Source: Nitrospinaceae bacterium UBA3496 | GTDB taxonomy: Bacteria > UBA8248 | Length of the DNA: 49,679 nucleotides | Assembly: GCA_002377645.1 (NCBI GenBank) | Contig: DFQF01000016.1 | Coordinates: forward strand, 1 to 49,679 | Reading direction: 5' to 3' | Shown here: positions 16,141-24,751 of the stretch, piece by piece | Layout: every line of letters starts with the position of its first letter | How positions within the stretch are numbered: the first letter of the stretch is position 1 | The notes under the pieces: generated by a model | Seen by the model: only the letters and a program-made list of their open reading frames with translations | What the model was told of the DNA's origin: nothing | The model's database searches: none | Position numbers and translations under genes: made by a program

Positions 16141-16749
16141 ATGAAGAAAGTAATACGTTTATTCGTTAGTGTAATCGTTTTTTTGAATCTATGTATGTCT
16201 TTTGGTCAATTTGCACATGCTGCTTCTTGGTCTATCGATTCGAGTCATACAAGTGTTGCATTTAAAATTCGTCATCTTGGAGTTTCTTGGGTAAGAGGAG
16301 AATTTCGTTCCTTTAAAGGGCGAGTTGAATTTGATCCTGTAAATGTAACCAAAACAAAAGTTGCCGTTTCTATTGACGCTAAATCGATAGATACAAGAAA
16401 TGAGAGAAGAGATTCACATTTAAGAAGTCCCGACTTCTTTGATGTGGAAAATCATCCTAAGATTGAATTTGTCTCTACCAAGATTGTGAATATACAAAAA
16501 GAAAGCTTCGATTTGGTGGGAAATTTAAAAATTAGGGGTATCACAAAAGAAATTAAAATCAGAGTCTCTGAAATCAGCTCTGAATTAAAGCGCAAGGGTA
16601 GGCGAAGTAAAATGGGTGCTAGCGGTCAAACAAAATTTAACAGGAAAGATTTTAATGTTTCCTGGAATCGATTTTTAGACAGTGGAGGATTAGTCCTTAG
16701 TGAAACTGTCTATATTTATTTGGAAATAGAATTAAACAAAATGGAATGA
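16141..16749 (+). CDS. Periplasmic YceI-family protein
   Basis: 202 aa. Residues 1-27 are a signal peptide ending A25-H-A27. The mature part has the YceI lipocalin-like signature: WSIDSSHTSVAFKIRHLGVSWVRGEF, then VSIDAKSIDTRNERRDSHLRSPDFFDVENHPKIEFVST and NLKIRGITKEIKI. YceI proteins bind long-chain isoprenoid or lipid-like ligands in the periplasm. The ATG follows AGGAGAG 17 bases after the bicupin stop, so the two are probably co-transcribed. Confidence 0.9.
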   Translation: MKKVIRLFVSVIVFLNLCMSFGQFAHAASWSIDSSHTSVAFKIRHLGVSWVRGEFRSFKGRVEFDPVNVTKTKVAVSIDAKSIDTRNERRDSHLRSPDFFDVENHPKIEFVSTKIVNIQKESFDLVGNLKIRGITKEIKIRVSEISSELKRKGRRSKMGASGQTKFNRKDFNVSWNRFLDSGGLVLSETVYIYLEIELNKME

Positions 16750-16819
16750 CAATAAACAAGTCAGCCATTTTCATGAAACTATTTCCTTTTGACACACAAA
16801 AGATTGATGGGTTATTTGA

Positions 16820-17191
16820 CTACATATTCCTTTCCTTGAAAACACTTAAAGTAGAATTAGTAGAGGCAACTGTGTTTGGAACTCCAGCGTAAAAAGCGCA
16901 AACCATTAAGATTTCCTGAATTTCTTCTTTTGTCATGCCAACATTAAGTGCAGCATGTACATGAAATCCAAATTCTTTTTCTTTTCCTAACGCACATAAA
17001 ATTGCAAGAATAATCATCTCTCTTGTTTTGTCATCCATTCCTTCGCGTTCGTATAAGTCGCCAAATATATTTTCTGTGATTAGTTTTGCAAAATCAGGAT
17101 TTACTTCTTCGAATTCTTTACGTCTTTCTTCCCCTTGGTCGCCAAAAACTCTACTTCGGTTTTTTAGACCTTTTTCATATTTTCCTTCCAT
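16820..17191 (-). CDS. Carboxymuconolactone decarboxylase family protein
   Basis: 123 aa, single CMD domain. Landmarks are NPDFAKLITENIFGDLYEREGMDDKTREMIILAILCALG, then FHVHAALNVGMTKEEIQEILMVCAFYAGVP. The H-x-H-x-A-L-N helix replaces the E-W-H-V-R of classical PcaC. There is no CxxC, so a peroxidase role is unlikely. The ATG follows AAAGGAG. It is convergent with the YceI gene and divergent from a PPOX gene. A similar protein lies in the catabolic run at 40.1 kb. Confidence 0.88.
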   Translation of the reverse strand: MEGKYEKGLKNRSRVFGDQGEERRKEFEEVNPDFAKLITENIFGDLYEREGMDDKTREMIILAILCALGKEKEFGFHVHAALNVGMTKEEIQEILMVCAFYAGVPNTVASTNSTLSVFKERNM

Positions 17192-17332
17192 TTTAATTCT
17201 CCTTTATTGTAGGATATAAGCTATAAATTGAAATGAAAGTATATTTGAAATAATTCTTTTCTTGAAACTTATTATTTGATTCATAAAGGTATGTGAGTTT
17301 GTTTTTTTAACAAGGGAAATAGGAGGAGCCTT

Positions 17333-17857
17333 ATGAGTGATTTTACAATTGCAAATTTTAAAAATGTTTCTGAAGGATTGCAGGAAGGGCAGTTTTCTGT
17401 TGGAGATAGAAAGAAAGGTTCGAGTCTTTCTGATCTAGATCCTATTTATCGAGACCTTCTAGATAAACCGATTACAGTTATTTTGGGTATAACAGGTCCT
17501 GACGGAAGACCCAATCTGACCCCGATGTGGTTCGATTATGAAGATGACAAAATTCTTGTTAACACCGCTGCACATCGTCCAAAGTGTGAATGGATTAGAA
17601 AAAATCCGAAATTAACTCTATTGTTGGTGAACCCCGAAAATCCCTATCATTGGATGAGCATTAAATGTACAGTTGTAAATGAAATTGTAGAAGGTGAACC
17701 TGGTGGGGAAAAAGCAACTGAACAAGTAGACAAGATTTGGGTTAAATACACTGGGAATGAGCCTCCATATGGTTTGAGGGATCCGGTTATTGATGAGAAG
17801 AGAGTTTTGTTCGAATGTGAGGTTGATCGAATTGCAACTTTTGGAACACCATCGTAA
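17333..17857 (+). CDS. PPOX-class flavin/F420-type protein
   Basis: 174 aa split-barrel. After a 40-residue leader come PITVILGITGPDGRPNLTPMWF, ILVNTAAHRPKCEWIRKNPKLTLLLVNPENP and MSIKCTVVNEIVEG, the order of the TIGR03618-like family that binds F420 or flavin and reduces small molecules. The Arg/Lys-rich stretch RPKCEWIRKNPK is the expected phosphate-binding loop. The ATG is preceded by AGGAGGAG. It is 43 bases before the CPA2 antiporter gene and divergent from a CMD gene. The redox substrate is not evident. Confidence 0.85.
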   Translation: MSDFTIANFKNVSEGLQEGQFSVGDRKKGSSLSDLDPIYRDLLDKPITVILGITGPDGRPNLTPMWFDYEDDKILVNTAAHRPKCEWIRKNPKLTLLLVNPENPYHWMSIKCTVVNEIVEGEPGGEKATEQVDKIWVKYTGNEPPYGLRDPVIDEKRVLFECEVDRIATFGTPS

Positions 17858-17900
17858 TTGTATAGTTTGATTTTAATTGATTTAGAAGGATTGTTTTAGT

Positions 17901-19895
17901 ATGGAAGTGATTTCTTTGTCGAAAAGCATATTTCTTTCGACAATTTCTTTGGTGATAGTTGCACTTGCAGCGAGACAGATAAGCACACTGTTTGTTAAAG
18001 TGAAGTTGCCGCTTATTACGGGATTTCTGTTTGTTGGAATTTTGTGTGGTCCTTTTGTTTTAAATTTCATCACGTTTTCTTCCATAAAGTCTTTAAGATT
18101 TCTAGATCAAGTAGCCCTTGCATTTATAGCATTTGCTGCTGGGGGAGAGTTGTATCTTAAAGAATTAGATTCAAGGTTGAATAGTATAAAATGGACGACA
18201 GTAGGCCTTGTTGTAGGTACCTTTGTTCTAGGTAGTTCAAGTTTCTTTTTATTGTCAGATTACATACCCTTTGTCAAAGGAGTTCCCTTAGAAGGAAGAA
18301 TTGCAATATCCATTTTGGGTGGATCTATACTTGTTGCTCGTTCCCCTTCTTCTGCAATTGCAGTAATAAAAGAACTAAGAGCTAAAGGTCCGTTTGTTCA
18401 GACTGCTCTGGGTGTAACGGTTGTTATGGATAGTGTTGTTATTATTTTATTTGCAGTGAATTCTTCGATTGCGGATGCTCTTCTCACGAATATTGGCATG
18501 AATTTTGGTTTTATTGCATTGTTGATTGTAGAACTAAGTATTTCTCTGTTTTTAGGATACTGTGTTGCAAGAATTTTAGGATTCATAGCGTCACAAAAAT
18601 TTGATTTGCGCTACAAAATTTTCTTGATGTTATTTGTAGGGTATTCAGTCTTCTTTTTTTCTGATCTAGTAAGACATAAGACTGCAGAAAATTTCTCATT
18701 TGAACTTCTTCTTGAACCCTTACTGATTTGTATGGTAGCTGGTCTGTGGGTAACCAACAGAAGTCAGTACAGAGATGAATTTTCAAGGATGCTCAATGAA
18801 GTAGGTCCCGCAGTTTATCTTATGTTTTTTACGCTAGTAGGTGCTTCACTGAAATTGTCAACTTTGTTTATTGTATGGCCAATTGCGTTGGCCTTGTTTG
18901 TGATAAGAATTGCCGCAATTTTTGTTGGATCATTTTCTGGAGGAATGATTGCCGGTGATCCTGTTAAACAAAGTCGTTTGAGTTGGATGGCGTATATAAC
19001 TCAAGCAGGTATTGGGATGGGATTAGCAACTGAAGTAGCTGTTGCTTTTCCAGGTTGGGGACAAGAATTTGCTACTTTGATGATTGGAATCATTGTGCTT
19101 AATCAGATTGTAGGACCTTCCTTTTTTAAATTTTCGATAAGACTGATGAAAGAAGCGTTTCCTCTTCCCGAAAAAACAGAGATGGGAATTGTACACACGG
19201 CGATAATTTTTGGAGAAGATGGGCAGGCGCAAGCGTTAGCAAGGCAGTTGCGTTTGCATCACTGGCAAGTGAAAATGGCGACAATCTCTGACTTTAAATC
19301 AGAAACTTTGTCTGAAATAGGAGTGGAATTTCATAAGATTGAGGAATTTTCGGCAAAGGAACTTCGTTTTATGGGTGCAGGGGGAGCAGGGGCTATTATA
19401 GGAATGCTTTCAGATGAAAAGAATTTAGAGATCTGCAAGATGTCTAATGAAAATTTCGAACTTGCTCATCTTGTAGTAAGACTCAATGATCGTTCAAACT
19501 ATGATGAATACAGAGTTCTTGGTGCATCTGTCGTTTCTCCTTCAACTGCAATGATCAGTTTGCTAGATCATTTTGTAAGGTCACCTTCTGCGGTTTCATT
19601 ACTTCTGGGTATGGAGGAAGATCAGGATATTCTTGATTTGGAAGTAAGAAATTCAGATTTGTTTCGTAAGTCAATTGAGGAATTGAAATTGCCAAACGAA
19701 GTACTTGTTATTTCTGTCCATCGTGATGGAAAAGCATTGAATGTCCATGGAGATCTCCATCTTGAAGAGGGAGATATTTATACGATCGCTGGTAATGAAA
19801 AAGTACTAGAGGAAATATCCGTCAGATTTGAAGCCGATTCAGGGGATTTCTATCTAGGAAAATCAGGAGATCCTGCAATTGAAATGGATATGTGA
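17901..19895 (+). CDS. CPA2-type cation/proton antiporter with RCK-like regulatory tail
   Basis: 664 aa inner-membrane protein. Residues about 1-400 are 12-13 hydrophobic helices with PLITGFLFVGILCGP and LVARSPSSAIAVIKELRAKGP, the family's discontinuous-helix region. Residues about 425-550 look like a Rossmann-type TrkA-N domain, but the usual G-x-G-x-x-G reads FGEDGQA. Residues about 573-650 match an RCK-C domain (EVRNSDLFRKSIEELKLP, LEEGDIYTIAGNEKVLEE). CPA2 proteins exchange K+ or Na+ for protons and KefB/C members are gated by the tail. A regulator gene such as kefF is not present. Confidence 0.88.
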   Translation: MEVISLSKSIFLSTISLVIVALAARQISTLFVKVKLPLITGFLFVGILCGPFVLNFITFSSIKSLRFLDQVALAFIAFAAGGELYLKELDSRLNSIKWTTVGLVVGTFVLGSSSFFLLSDYIPFVKGVPLEGRIAISILGGSILVARSPSSAIAVIKELRAKGPFVQTALGVTVVMDSVVIILFAVNSSIADALLTNIGMNFGFIALLIVELSISLFLGYCVARILGFIASQKFDLRYKIFLMLFVGYSVFFFSDLVRHKTAENFSFELLLEPLLICMVAGLWVTNRSQYRDEFSRMLNEVGPAVYLMFFTLVGASLKLSTLFIVWPIALALFVIRIAAIFVGSFSGGMIAGDPVKQSRLSWMAYITQAGIGMGLATEVAVAFPGWGQEFATLMIGIIVLNQIVGPSFFKFSIRLMKEAFPLPEKTEMGIVHTAIIFGEDGQAQALARQLRLHHWQVKMATISDFKSETLSEIGVEFHKIEEFSAKELRFMGAGGAGAIIGMLSDEKNLEICKMSNENFELAHLVVRLNDRSNYDEYRVLGASVVSPSTAMISLLDHFVRSPSAVSLLLGMEEDQDILDLEVRNSDLFRKSIEELKLPNEVLVISVHRDGKALNVHGDLHLEEGDIYTIAGNEKVLEEISVRFEADSGDFYLGKSGDPAIEMDM

Positions 19896-19902
19896 TTTTT
19901 CT

Positions 19903-20532
19903 CTAATGCATTGGAGAATATTCTGCAGGGTACCAAATGTTTGATGACTGTGAACGTAGATAGGCTTTTTGTCCATCTTTCCATCCAGGAATTGTATTTT
20001 CTTCTGAAAGAGTATCCATCATATGATTGGCGTCCTTGAACGGCCATATATGAATAAATTCGTTTAAAACGCCTTGTTCGAATTCTCCTGCGGCATTAGA
20101 AAAAGCACCAGCTAGAGTAGAGATTTCCTCTCTTTTGGCAAGATGATTGGACCAGTGCCTGTTAAGTTCCGGTAGTTTTCCGGTTTGGAAATAATCACTA
20201 AAAATAAGATATATATTTCCCATATCTCCAGTTCTAGGTTCTGGTAAGAATGGAGAAGGTCTCATTAACCTTGTTGTTTGATATATGATTTTTTCTGCTT
20301 TTAAGGGTGGCCACCAAGATTGACTTAATGTTTTGGTGCGCACTTCTTCTCTGTGAGCAGAATTTTCATATTCCCATATGTGTAAAACCCTATTTAGATC
20401 CCCCACAACTGTATGAAAGAAACCTATTAGCCTTGAAATCTTTTTTCTTTCTTCCATTATTTTTCCAAAATCTTCAACAGCTTCCTCAGAATCGCCAATT
20501 GTCATTGTGTATGTTCTTATTTCGTAGATCAT
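19903..20532 (-). CDS. NIPSNAP-family protein, two repeats
   Basis: 209 aa built of two ferredoxin-like dimeric alpha/beta-barrel units. The first opens with MIYEIRTYTM and contains IGFFHTVVGDLNRVLHIWEYENSAHREEVR; the second begins near NIYLIFSDYFQTGKL and contains GAFSNAAGEFEQGVLNEFIHIWPFKDANHMMD. Repeats of H-I-W-x-[FY] are the family hallmark. The start follows GAGGAA. It is tail to tail with the CPA2 gene, 7 bases apart, and divergent from the gene at 20.6 kb, itself probably a dimeric barrel pair. Molecular role unknown. Confidence 0.88.
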   Translation of the reverse strand: MIYEIRTYTMTIGDSEEAVEDFGKIMEERKKISRLIGFFHTVVGDLNRVLHIWEYENSAHREEVRTKTLSQSWWPPLKAEKIIYQTTRLMRPSPFLPEPRTGDMGNIYLIFSDYFQTGKLPELNRHWSNHLAKREEISTLAGAFSNAAGEFEQGVLNEFIHIWPFKDANHMMDTLSEENTIPGWKDGQKAYLRSQSSNIWYPAEYSPMH

Positions 20533-20617
20533 TTTTTCCTCAAAAATAAAATTGATAAATTATCTTAACATGATTTTTGTGATATCTTAATGCATATAAA
20601 ATATAAGGAGCTAAATT

Positions 20618-21328
20618 TTGGATAATGCCATATGGGCAACTTATTTTGATCTAGATGTCTCTAAGAGAGAGTTTTTTTTGGAATGGGCGAAAGAAAAATA
20701 CTTTCCGATTTTACAGGACTTGATCGAACCTAATTGGATCGCAATGTATCAGTCTGTTCATCCTGGACAGAGATTCGAAAAAATTCTGAATAGACTCCAC
20801 AAAGACGAGGATGCAGCAAGAGCTTCTGGAAGTGATTTTATTTTAATGCTTGGAGCTGAAACTACTAGATCATTCTATGATCCAAGTCCTAGAATGATCT
20901 ATGAAAATTTAGAAATCGAAGACAGTCAAATATTAGATGAAAGAGATAATGTGAAAGATGTGATTCTCACGGAAGAATGGCGTATTAATGGCCCAGAGTC
21001 CGATAAGAGAGAAGTAGGAACAGTTCCATCTCGCCTAATTCAGATGGGACGATACGACGCAAGAGAAAATGATGATGATTTACAGGAATGGTATGCTCAG
21101 GAAAGAATGTTAGGTGTTTCTAATGCTTCTGGTTGTATAGGAGCAAGAAAAATGATTGTTACAAATGGAAGTCCCAGACATTCTGTAATATACGAGTTTG
21201 TTTCTTTTGAAAGTAGGGAAGAAAATTATGTTTCTCTAGAAGAGACAGAATGGACAAAACACGTTCATTCTTATTTGCTACATCCACCAGGTTCTCCCTT
21301 GGTAGCAGAGAGAATTTTTCCTTCTTAG
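20618..21328 (+). CDS. Unrecognised protein, probably two dimeric alpha/beta-barrel units
   Basis: 236 aa; I do not recognise the family. It starts at a TTG with AAGGAG 7 bases ahead and has no nearby in-frame ATG. Residues 1-115 contain AIWATYFDLDVSKREFFLEWAKEKYFP and residues 135-236 contain RLIQMGRYDARENDDDLQEWYAQERM followed by GCIGARKM and YEFVSFES. The pattern of strand, helix with EWY-x-x-E, and ending VIYEF resembles EthD/DUF4286-type small barrels. The stop abuts that of the DUF2269-like gene. Paired head to head with a NIPSNAP gene of the same general fold, so a shared substrate is possible (inference). Confidence 0.6.
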   Translation: MDNAIWATYFDLDVSKREFFLEWAKEKYFPILQDLIEPNWIAMYQSVHPGQRFEKILNRLHKDEDAARASGSDFILMLGAETTRSFYDPSPRMIYENLEIEDSQILDERDNVKDVILTEEWRINGPESDKREVGTVPSRLIQMGRYDARENDDDLQEWYAQERMLGVSNASGCIGARKMIVTNGSPRHSVIYEFVSFESREENYVSLEETEWTKHVHSYLLHPPGSPLVAERIFPS

Positions 21329-21832
21329 TTAGAACCCTTTAGTAAGTCCTAGGCCTAAGAAAATAGTGGCCATCCCTATAACCACATTTACGGCGTTAAC
21401 ATTTTCTAATGTGTTTAGAAGTTTTAATCTCTCATCTGTAGTTGAACTTATAGTCTGACCATTGCCTGCTGGTCCAATTCCTCTAGTAAGTCTCAGGCCA
21501 ATAGCAAAGAACTGAAAACACATGCCCATAATGAGAAGAAAAACAGAAAGAAGTTTGGATCCTAATGGAACAAATAATTTTGAGAATGATGGACCCATAG
21601 ATATTTTTAATCCAGTAAGATACCAGGCTCCAGTCATAATCAAAGTTCCCATACATAGCAAAATAAACGGATGATAAAAACGAAGTATGGAAACGATTTC
21701 ACCAGCAAATTCTTCTTTGCTGAGTCTGTTTTTTATATTTCTAAACAAGATTGAGAAAAAGAGCATAGATCCTACTAGAAGTGATGAAGCTATAATGTGA
21801 ACATAAAGTAACCAAAAGTAAGAACTAGACAT
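21329..21832 (-). CDS. Four-helix membrane protein, DUF2269/CopD-like
   Basis: 167 aa with four predicted helices: FWLLYVHIIASSLLVGSMLFFSILF, PFILLCMGTLIMTGAWYLTG, KLLSVFLLIMGMCFQFFAI and NVVIGMATIFLGLGLTKGF. The first helix has H-I-x-A-S, and an H-P appears at the start of helix 2, matching the DUF2269/CopD-like pattern in which such His residues may bind haem or copper. The role is not established in this family. It lies 44 bases downstream of the nitrilase-like gene on the same strand. The ribosome site is weak. Confidence 0.65.
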   Translation of the reverse strand: MSSSYFWLLYVHIIASSLLVGSMLFFSILFRNIKNRLSKEEFAGEIVSILRFYHPFILLCMGTLIMTGAWYLTGLKISMGPSFSKLFVPLGSKLLSVFLLIMGMCFQFFAIGLRLTRGIGPAGNGQTISSTTDERLKLLNTLENVNAVNVVIGMATIFLGLGLTKGF

Positions 21833-21876
21833 AAAAATCCGAATTAGTAGTTAATTATTTACAAAATCCTATTTCA

Positions 21877-22728
21877 TTAGGATTCTGTTTTTTCTTGTCT
21901 GAAAAATTCATCATAGAGTTCAGGTCTTTGCCATTGAGACAGTACACCTGCTTTAGCTGCATTATTTCTTGAAGAAGTTGGTTCGTCTTTTTGCTCTCTA
22001 AGTTCACGAATTCGTCCAAGATCTACATCAACAAGGAACATTCCAGATTGTGTGCTTTCAAAAATAATCTCTTCAGGAGTAGCAACAAGAGCCATGCCTC
22101 TTTGTTCTTTATTCATTAAATTTTGTGTGGAAATTACGACAGCAAGATTCTCTGTTGCTCTAGCCCAAAGTAAATTTCTCCATGTAGCCCATAATTTTCT
22201 TTTATCTACTCCTGCAGGAAGAAAGATGATCTCAGCTCCCCGAAGTGCAAGAGTTCTAGAAACTTCAGGCATATAGACTTCGCTGCACATTGCAAGACCA
22301 ACCTGTCCATGTGGAGTTTCAAAAGTAGGGTACTCATTACCTGCTACATAATCAAAATCCCAGACTTCACCTCCTCTGTAAATCCAAGGACCTGGAGGAT
22401 GGGTTCTTCGATATGTGCCAGGAGTTCCTCCATTTGGGCGAGCTAAATTCAAAAGATTATGTGCCGAACCTTTCTCGTTATCTAAAGGTTCTAAGGTTCC
22501 GTATTGAACATATACCCCACATCTATTAGCCACTTCGTTCATAGCTTCAGTTGGATCAAATGTAGCTGGCATTCTAAAAGGACCCGGATATGATTCAGGA
22601 AAAGCGACAAATTCTGCTCCTCCAGCAGCGGCATCCTCTACATATTTTACGGCATCAGCAACATTTTTTTCATCATCCGGTGGCATATGAGTCATTGGTT
22701 GAACTACTGCAAGACGAAAAGTGCTCAT
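21877..22728 (-). CDS. Carbon-nitrogen hydrolase (nitrilase superfamily), catalytic Lys replaced
   Basis: 283 aa. It has the nitrilase-superfamily order: LAVVQPMTHMPPDDEKNVADA, FVAFPE45-SYPG with the general-base Glu, GTYRR108-THPPGPW where a Lys is normally found (Y-R-K-x-H-L), and GLAMC148-SEVYMPEV with the nucleophile Cys. The first Arg of TYRRTH aligns with the invariant Arg and R108 with the catalytic Lys. Family members cut nitriles or amides, or transfer acyl groups. The ATG follows GAGGAT. It is the third gene after pckA and a tautomerase, so co-transcription is likely. Confidence 0.85.
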   Translation of the reverse strand: MSTFRLAVVQPMTHMPPDDEKNVADAVKYVEDAAAGGAEFVAFPESYPGPFRMPATFDPTEAMNEVANRCGVYVQYGTLEPLDNEKGSAHNLLNLARPNGGTPGTYRRTHPPGPWIYRGGEVWDFDYVAGNEYPTFETPHGQVGLAMCSEVYMPEVSRTLALRGAEIIFLPAGVDKRKLWATWRNLLWARATENLAVVISTQNLMNKEQRGMALVATPEEIIFESTQSGMFLVDVDLGRIRELREQKDEPTSSRNNAAKAGVLSQWQRPELYDEFFRQEKTES

Positions 22729-22749
22729 AGTAATATCCTCTATGAAAGA

Positions 22750-22938
22750 TTAGTTTTTTTCTGAATAAAGAATTCCGCCAGCAGCCCAGGAATCACGTTC
22801 TATATCTGAAAAAGTAACTGTAATAACCTCTTTAGGTGCGCCAGAATGTTTGTTGACAGTTTCAGTGATTTCTTCAGCCATAGCTTTTTTTTGTTCTTCG
22901 GTTCGTCCAGCTAGCAAACTAACTTGTACGATGGGCAT
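22750..22938 (-). CDS. 4-oxalocrotonate tautomerase-like protein
   Basis: 62 aa, the usual length. The chain reads MPIVQVSLLAGRTEEQKKAM, so Pro1 would be the general base after Met removal, and R12 the usual substrate-binding Arg. The hydrophobic end ILYSEKN fits the family. Such enzymes ketonise 2-hydroxymuconate-type enols; some act as dehalogenases or decarboxylases. GGAGGA lies 6 bases before the ATG. It lies 35 bases after the pckA stop, with the nitrilase-like gene 21 bases further on. Confidence 0.9.
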   Translation of the reverse strand: MPIVQVSLLAGRTEEQKKAMAEEITETVNKHSGAPKEVITVTFSDIERDSWAAGGILYSEKN

Positions 22939-22973
22939 TTTAGATCCTCCAATGTCATAACTGAAAAAGTAAT

Positions 22974-24602
22974 TTATTTAGGTCCGGCTTTTCTTATTTT
23001 GGACTCAACTTTATCTTCAAACGCCTTGAAATTTTCTCGAAAAGCAGATGCCAATTCAGTAGCTTTCTTGATATATTCCGCTTCTGATTTCCAACTCTTT
23101 TTCGGGTCTAATAAACTTGCAGGAACACCATCACATTTTACAGGAAACTCCAATCCGAAGAAAGGCGTTTTTTTAGTGGTTGTTTTATTAAGTTTTCCTG
23201 ATAGAGCTGCTTTTATCATGGCCCTAGTATATTTCAATTGAATTCTATCTACAGTACCAGCAGAACCTCCTATCCAACCTGTGTTAATAAGCCATATTTT
23301 TGTTCGGTGTTTTTTGATTTTGTTTTCTAACATTTTTCCGTATTCATTAGGATGTAGTGGTAAAAAAGGAGCTCCAAAGCATGTGCTAAACGTAGCTTCT
23401 GGATCATTTACACCAGCTTCTGTGCCAGCAACCTTTGCAGTATATCCCGAAAGGAAATGATAAACGGCCTGATTCGTATTTAGTTTGCTGATTGGTGGAA
23501 TTACACCGAACGAGTCACAGGTAAGAAAAAATATATTTTTGGGATGTGAGGCATTTCCGGAAAGCACACAATTCTCTATGAAATGAGTTGGATACGTAGC
23601 TCTAGTATTTTCAGTAATGCTGTCATCATCATAATCGATATCTCTTGTTTTTGAATTTACAATAACATTTTCTAAAACTGAACCGAAACGAATAGCATCC
23701 CATATTTGAGGTTCGTTTTTCCTTCTTAGATTAATTGTTTTCGCATAACAACCACCTTCGAAGTTGAAAATCCCTGTATTTGACCAACCATGTTCATCAT
23801 CTCCGATTAATCTTCTCTCAACATCTGAAGATAAAGTTGTTTTTCCTGTACCGGATAGTCCAAAGAATAGAGAGGTGTCGTTCTTTTCTCCCATATTTGC
23901 AGAGCAGTGCATAGGAAAAATATTCTTTTGAGGCAACAAATAATTCATAATATAGAAGGCGGATTTTTTCATTTCTCCTGCGTACTCGGAACCTCCTATT
24001 AAGGCCATATTCTTCTCGAAATTTACTACCGTGAAATTATTTTGACGTAGCCCTTCCTTTTTTCCGCATCCCAAAAATTTCCCAACATCTACGACTGTAA
24101 ATGGATTTTTGTGAGGCTTGAAGTTTTTGATTGGTGGTCTAACAAGTAGTGTCCGGCAAAATAAGGAATGCCAGGCAAATTCTGAAATTACTCTTACAGG
24201 GATTCTGTGTTTTTTGTCGTTTCCTACATATCCATCAAAAATAAAAATTTCTTTGTTGTTCAAATAGTTTGCAACTTTCTTTTTTATTATGTTCCAATTT
24301 TTTGGGGACAATTTCTGATTTATTTCTCCCCACCAAATGTTTTTATTCGAAGGGTTTTGATTAACAGTGAATTTGTCTTTTGGGGATCTTCCCGTGAATT
24401 TTCCAGTGTTAACAACTAATGCTCCATTGTTAGCAAGAAAACTCTCTTTTCTATTAATAGACATCTCTGTCAATTGTGAAATCGGAAGATTGTAGTGAAT
24501 TCTTTTTGATTTGTTAACCCCAATTTTTTTGAGGCCACATGCTTCGAAAAGGTATCGATTGCTCTCTGCTTCTGAATCTAGCCCCTTTGAGGGTTTCTTC
24601 AT
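22974..24602 (-). CDS. pckA: ATP-dependent phosphoenolpyruvate carboxykinase
   Basis: 542 aa, full length. It converts oxaloacetate and ATP to phosphoenolpyruvate, CO2 and ADP, the entry step of gluconeogenesis. Visible motifs are NTGKFTGRSPKDKF (residues 65-78) with R72, the P-loop FGLSGTGKTTLS (247-258, K254), and GDDEHGW (267-273) with the metal-binding acidic pair. IYWEF-like and GYTAKVAGTEAG stretches are also present. The start follows GGAG. A 150-base gap separates it from the DUF2203 gene upstream; a tautomerase and a nitrilase-like gene follow. The presence of this gene fits growth on organic acids. Confidence 0.97.
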   Translation of the reverse strand: MKKPSKGLDSEAESNRYLFEACGLKKIGVNKSKRIHYNLPISQLTEMSINRKESFLANNGALVVNTGKFTGRSPKDKFTVNQNPSNKNIWWGEINQKLSPKNWNIIKKKVANYLNNKEIFIFDGYVGNDKKHRIPVRVISEFAWHSLFCRTLLVRPPIKNFKPHKNPFTVVDVGKFLGCGKKEGLRQNNFTVVNFEKNMALIGGSEYAGEMKKSAFYIMNYLLPQKNIFPMHCSANMGEKNDTSLFFGLSGTGKTTLSSDVERRLIGDDEHGWSNTGIFNFEGGCYAKTINLRRKNEPQIWDAIRFGSVLENVIVNSKTRDIDYDDDSITENTRATYPTHFIENCVLSGNASHPKNIFFLTCDSFGVIPPISKLNTNQAVYHFLSGYTAKVAGTEAGVNDPEATFSTCFGAPFLPLHPNEYGKMLENKIKKHRTKIWLINTGWIGGSAGTVDRIQLKYTRAMIKAALSGKLNKTTTKKTPFFGLEFPVKCDGVPASLLDPKKSWKSEAEYIKKATELASAFRENFKAFEDKVESKIRKAGPK

Positions 24603-24751
24603 TTACATCTCCATACTTTCGGCGGTTCAAATACAGCCAAAAGGCTATATAGAAATCTACCGTTAGATAATCAGTGTTGCAATAGGTCTAGGTAAAAAAA
24701 ATATTGGTCATATATTTATTACCTACTTTAAGACTCTTTTTGCGTTTATTG

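Noticed and set aside
24632..24648. Inverted repeat AGCC-AAAA-GGCT upstream of pckA, possible terminator
   Set aside because: Four-base arms only and no T-run on either side in the direction of transcription; more likely chance.
24654..24682. TTGCAA and TAGATT spaced 17 bases apart on the minus strand before pckA
   Set aside because: Only 4 of 6 matches in each box; too weak in AT-rich DNA.
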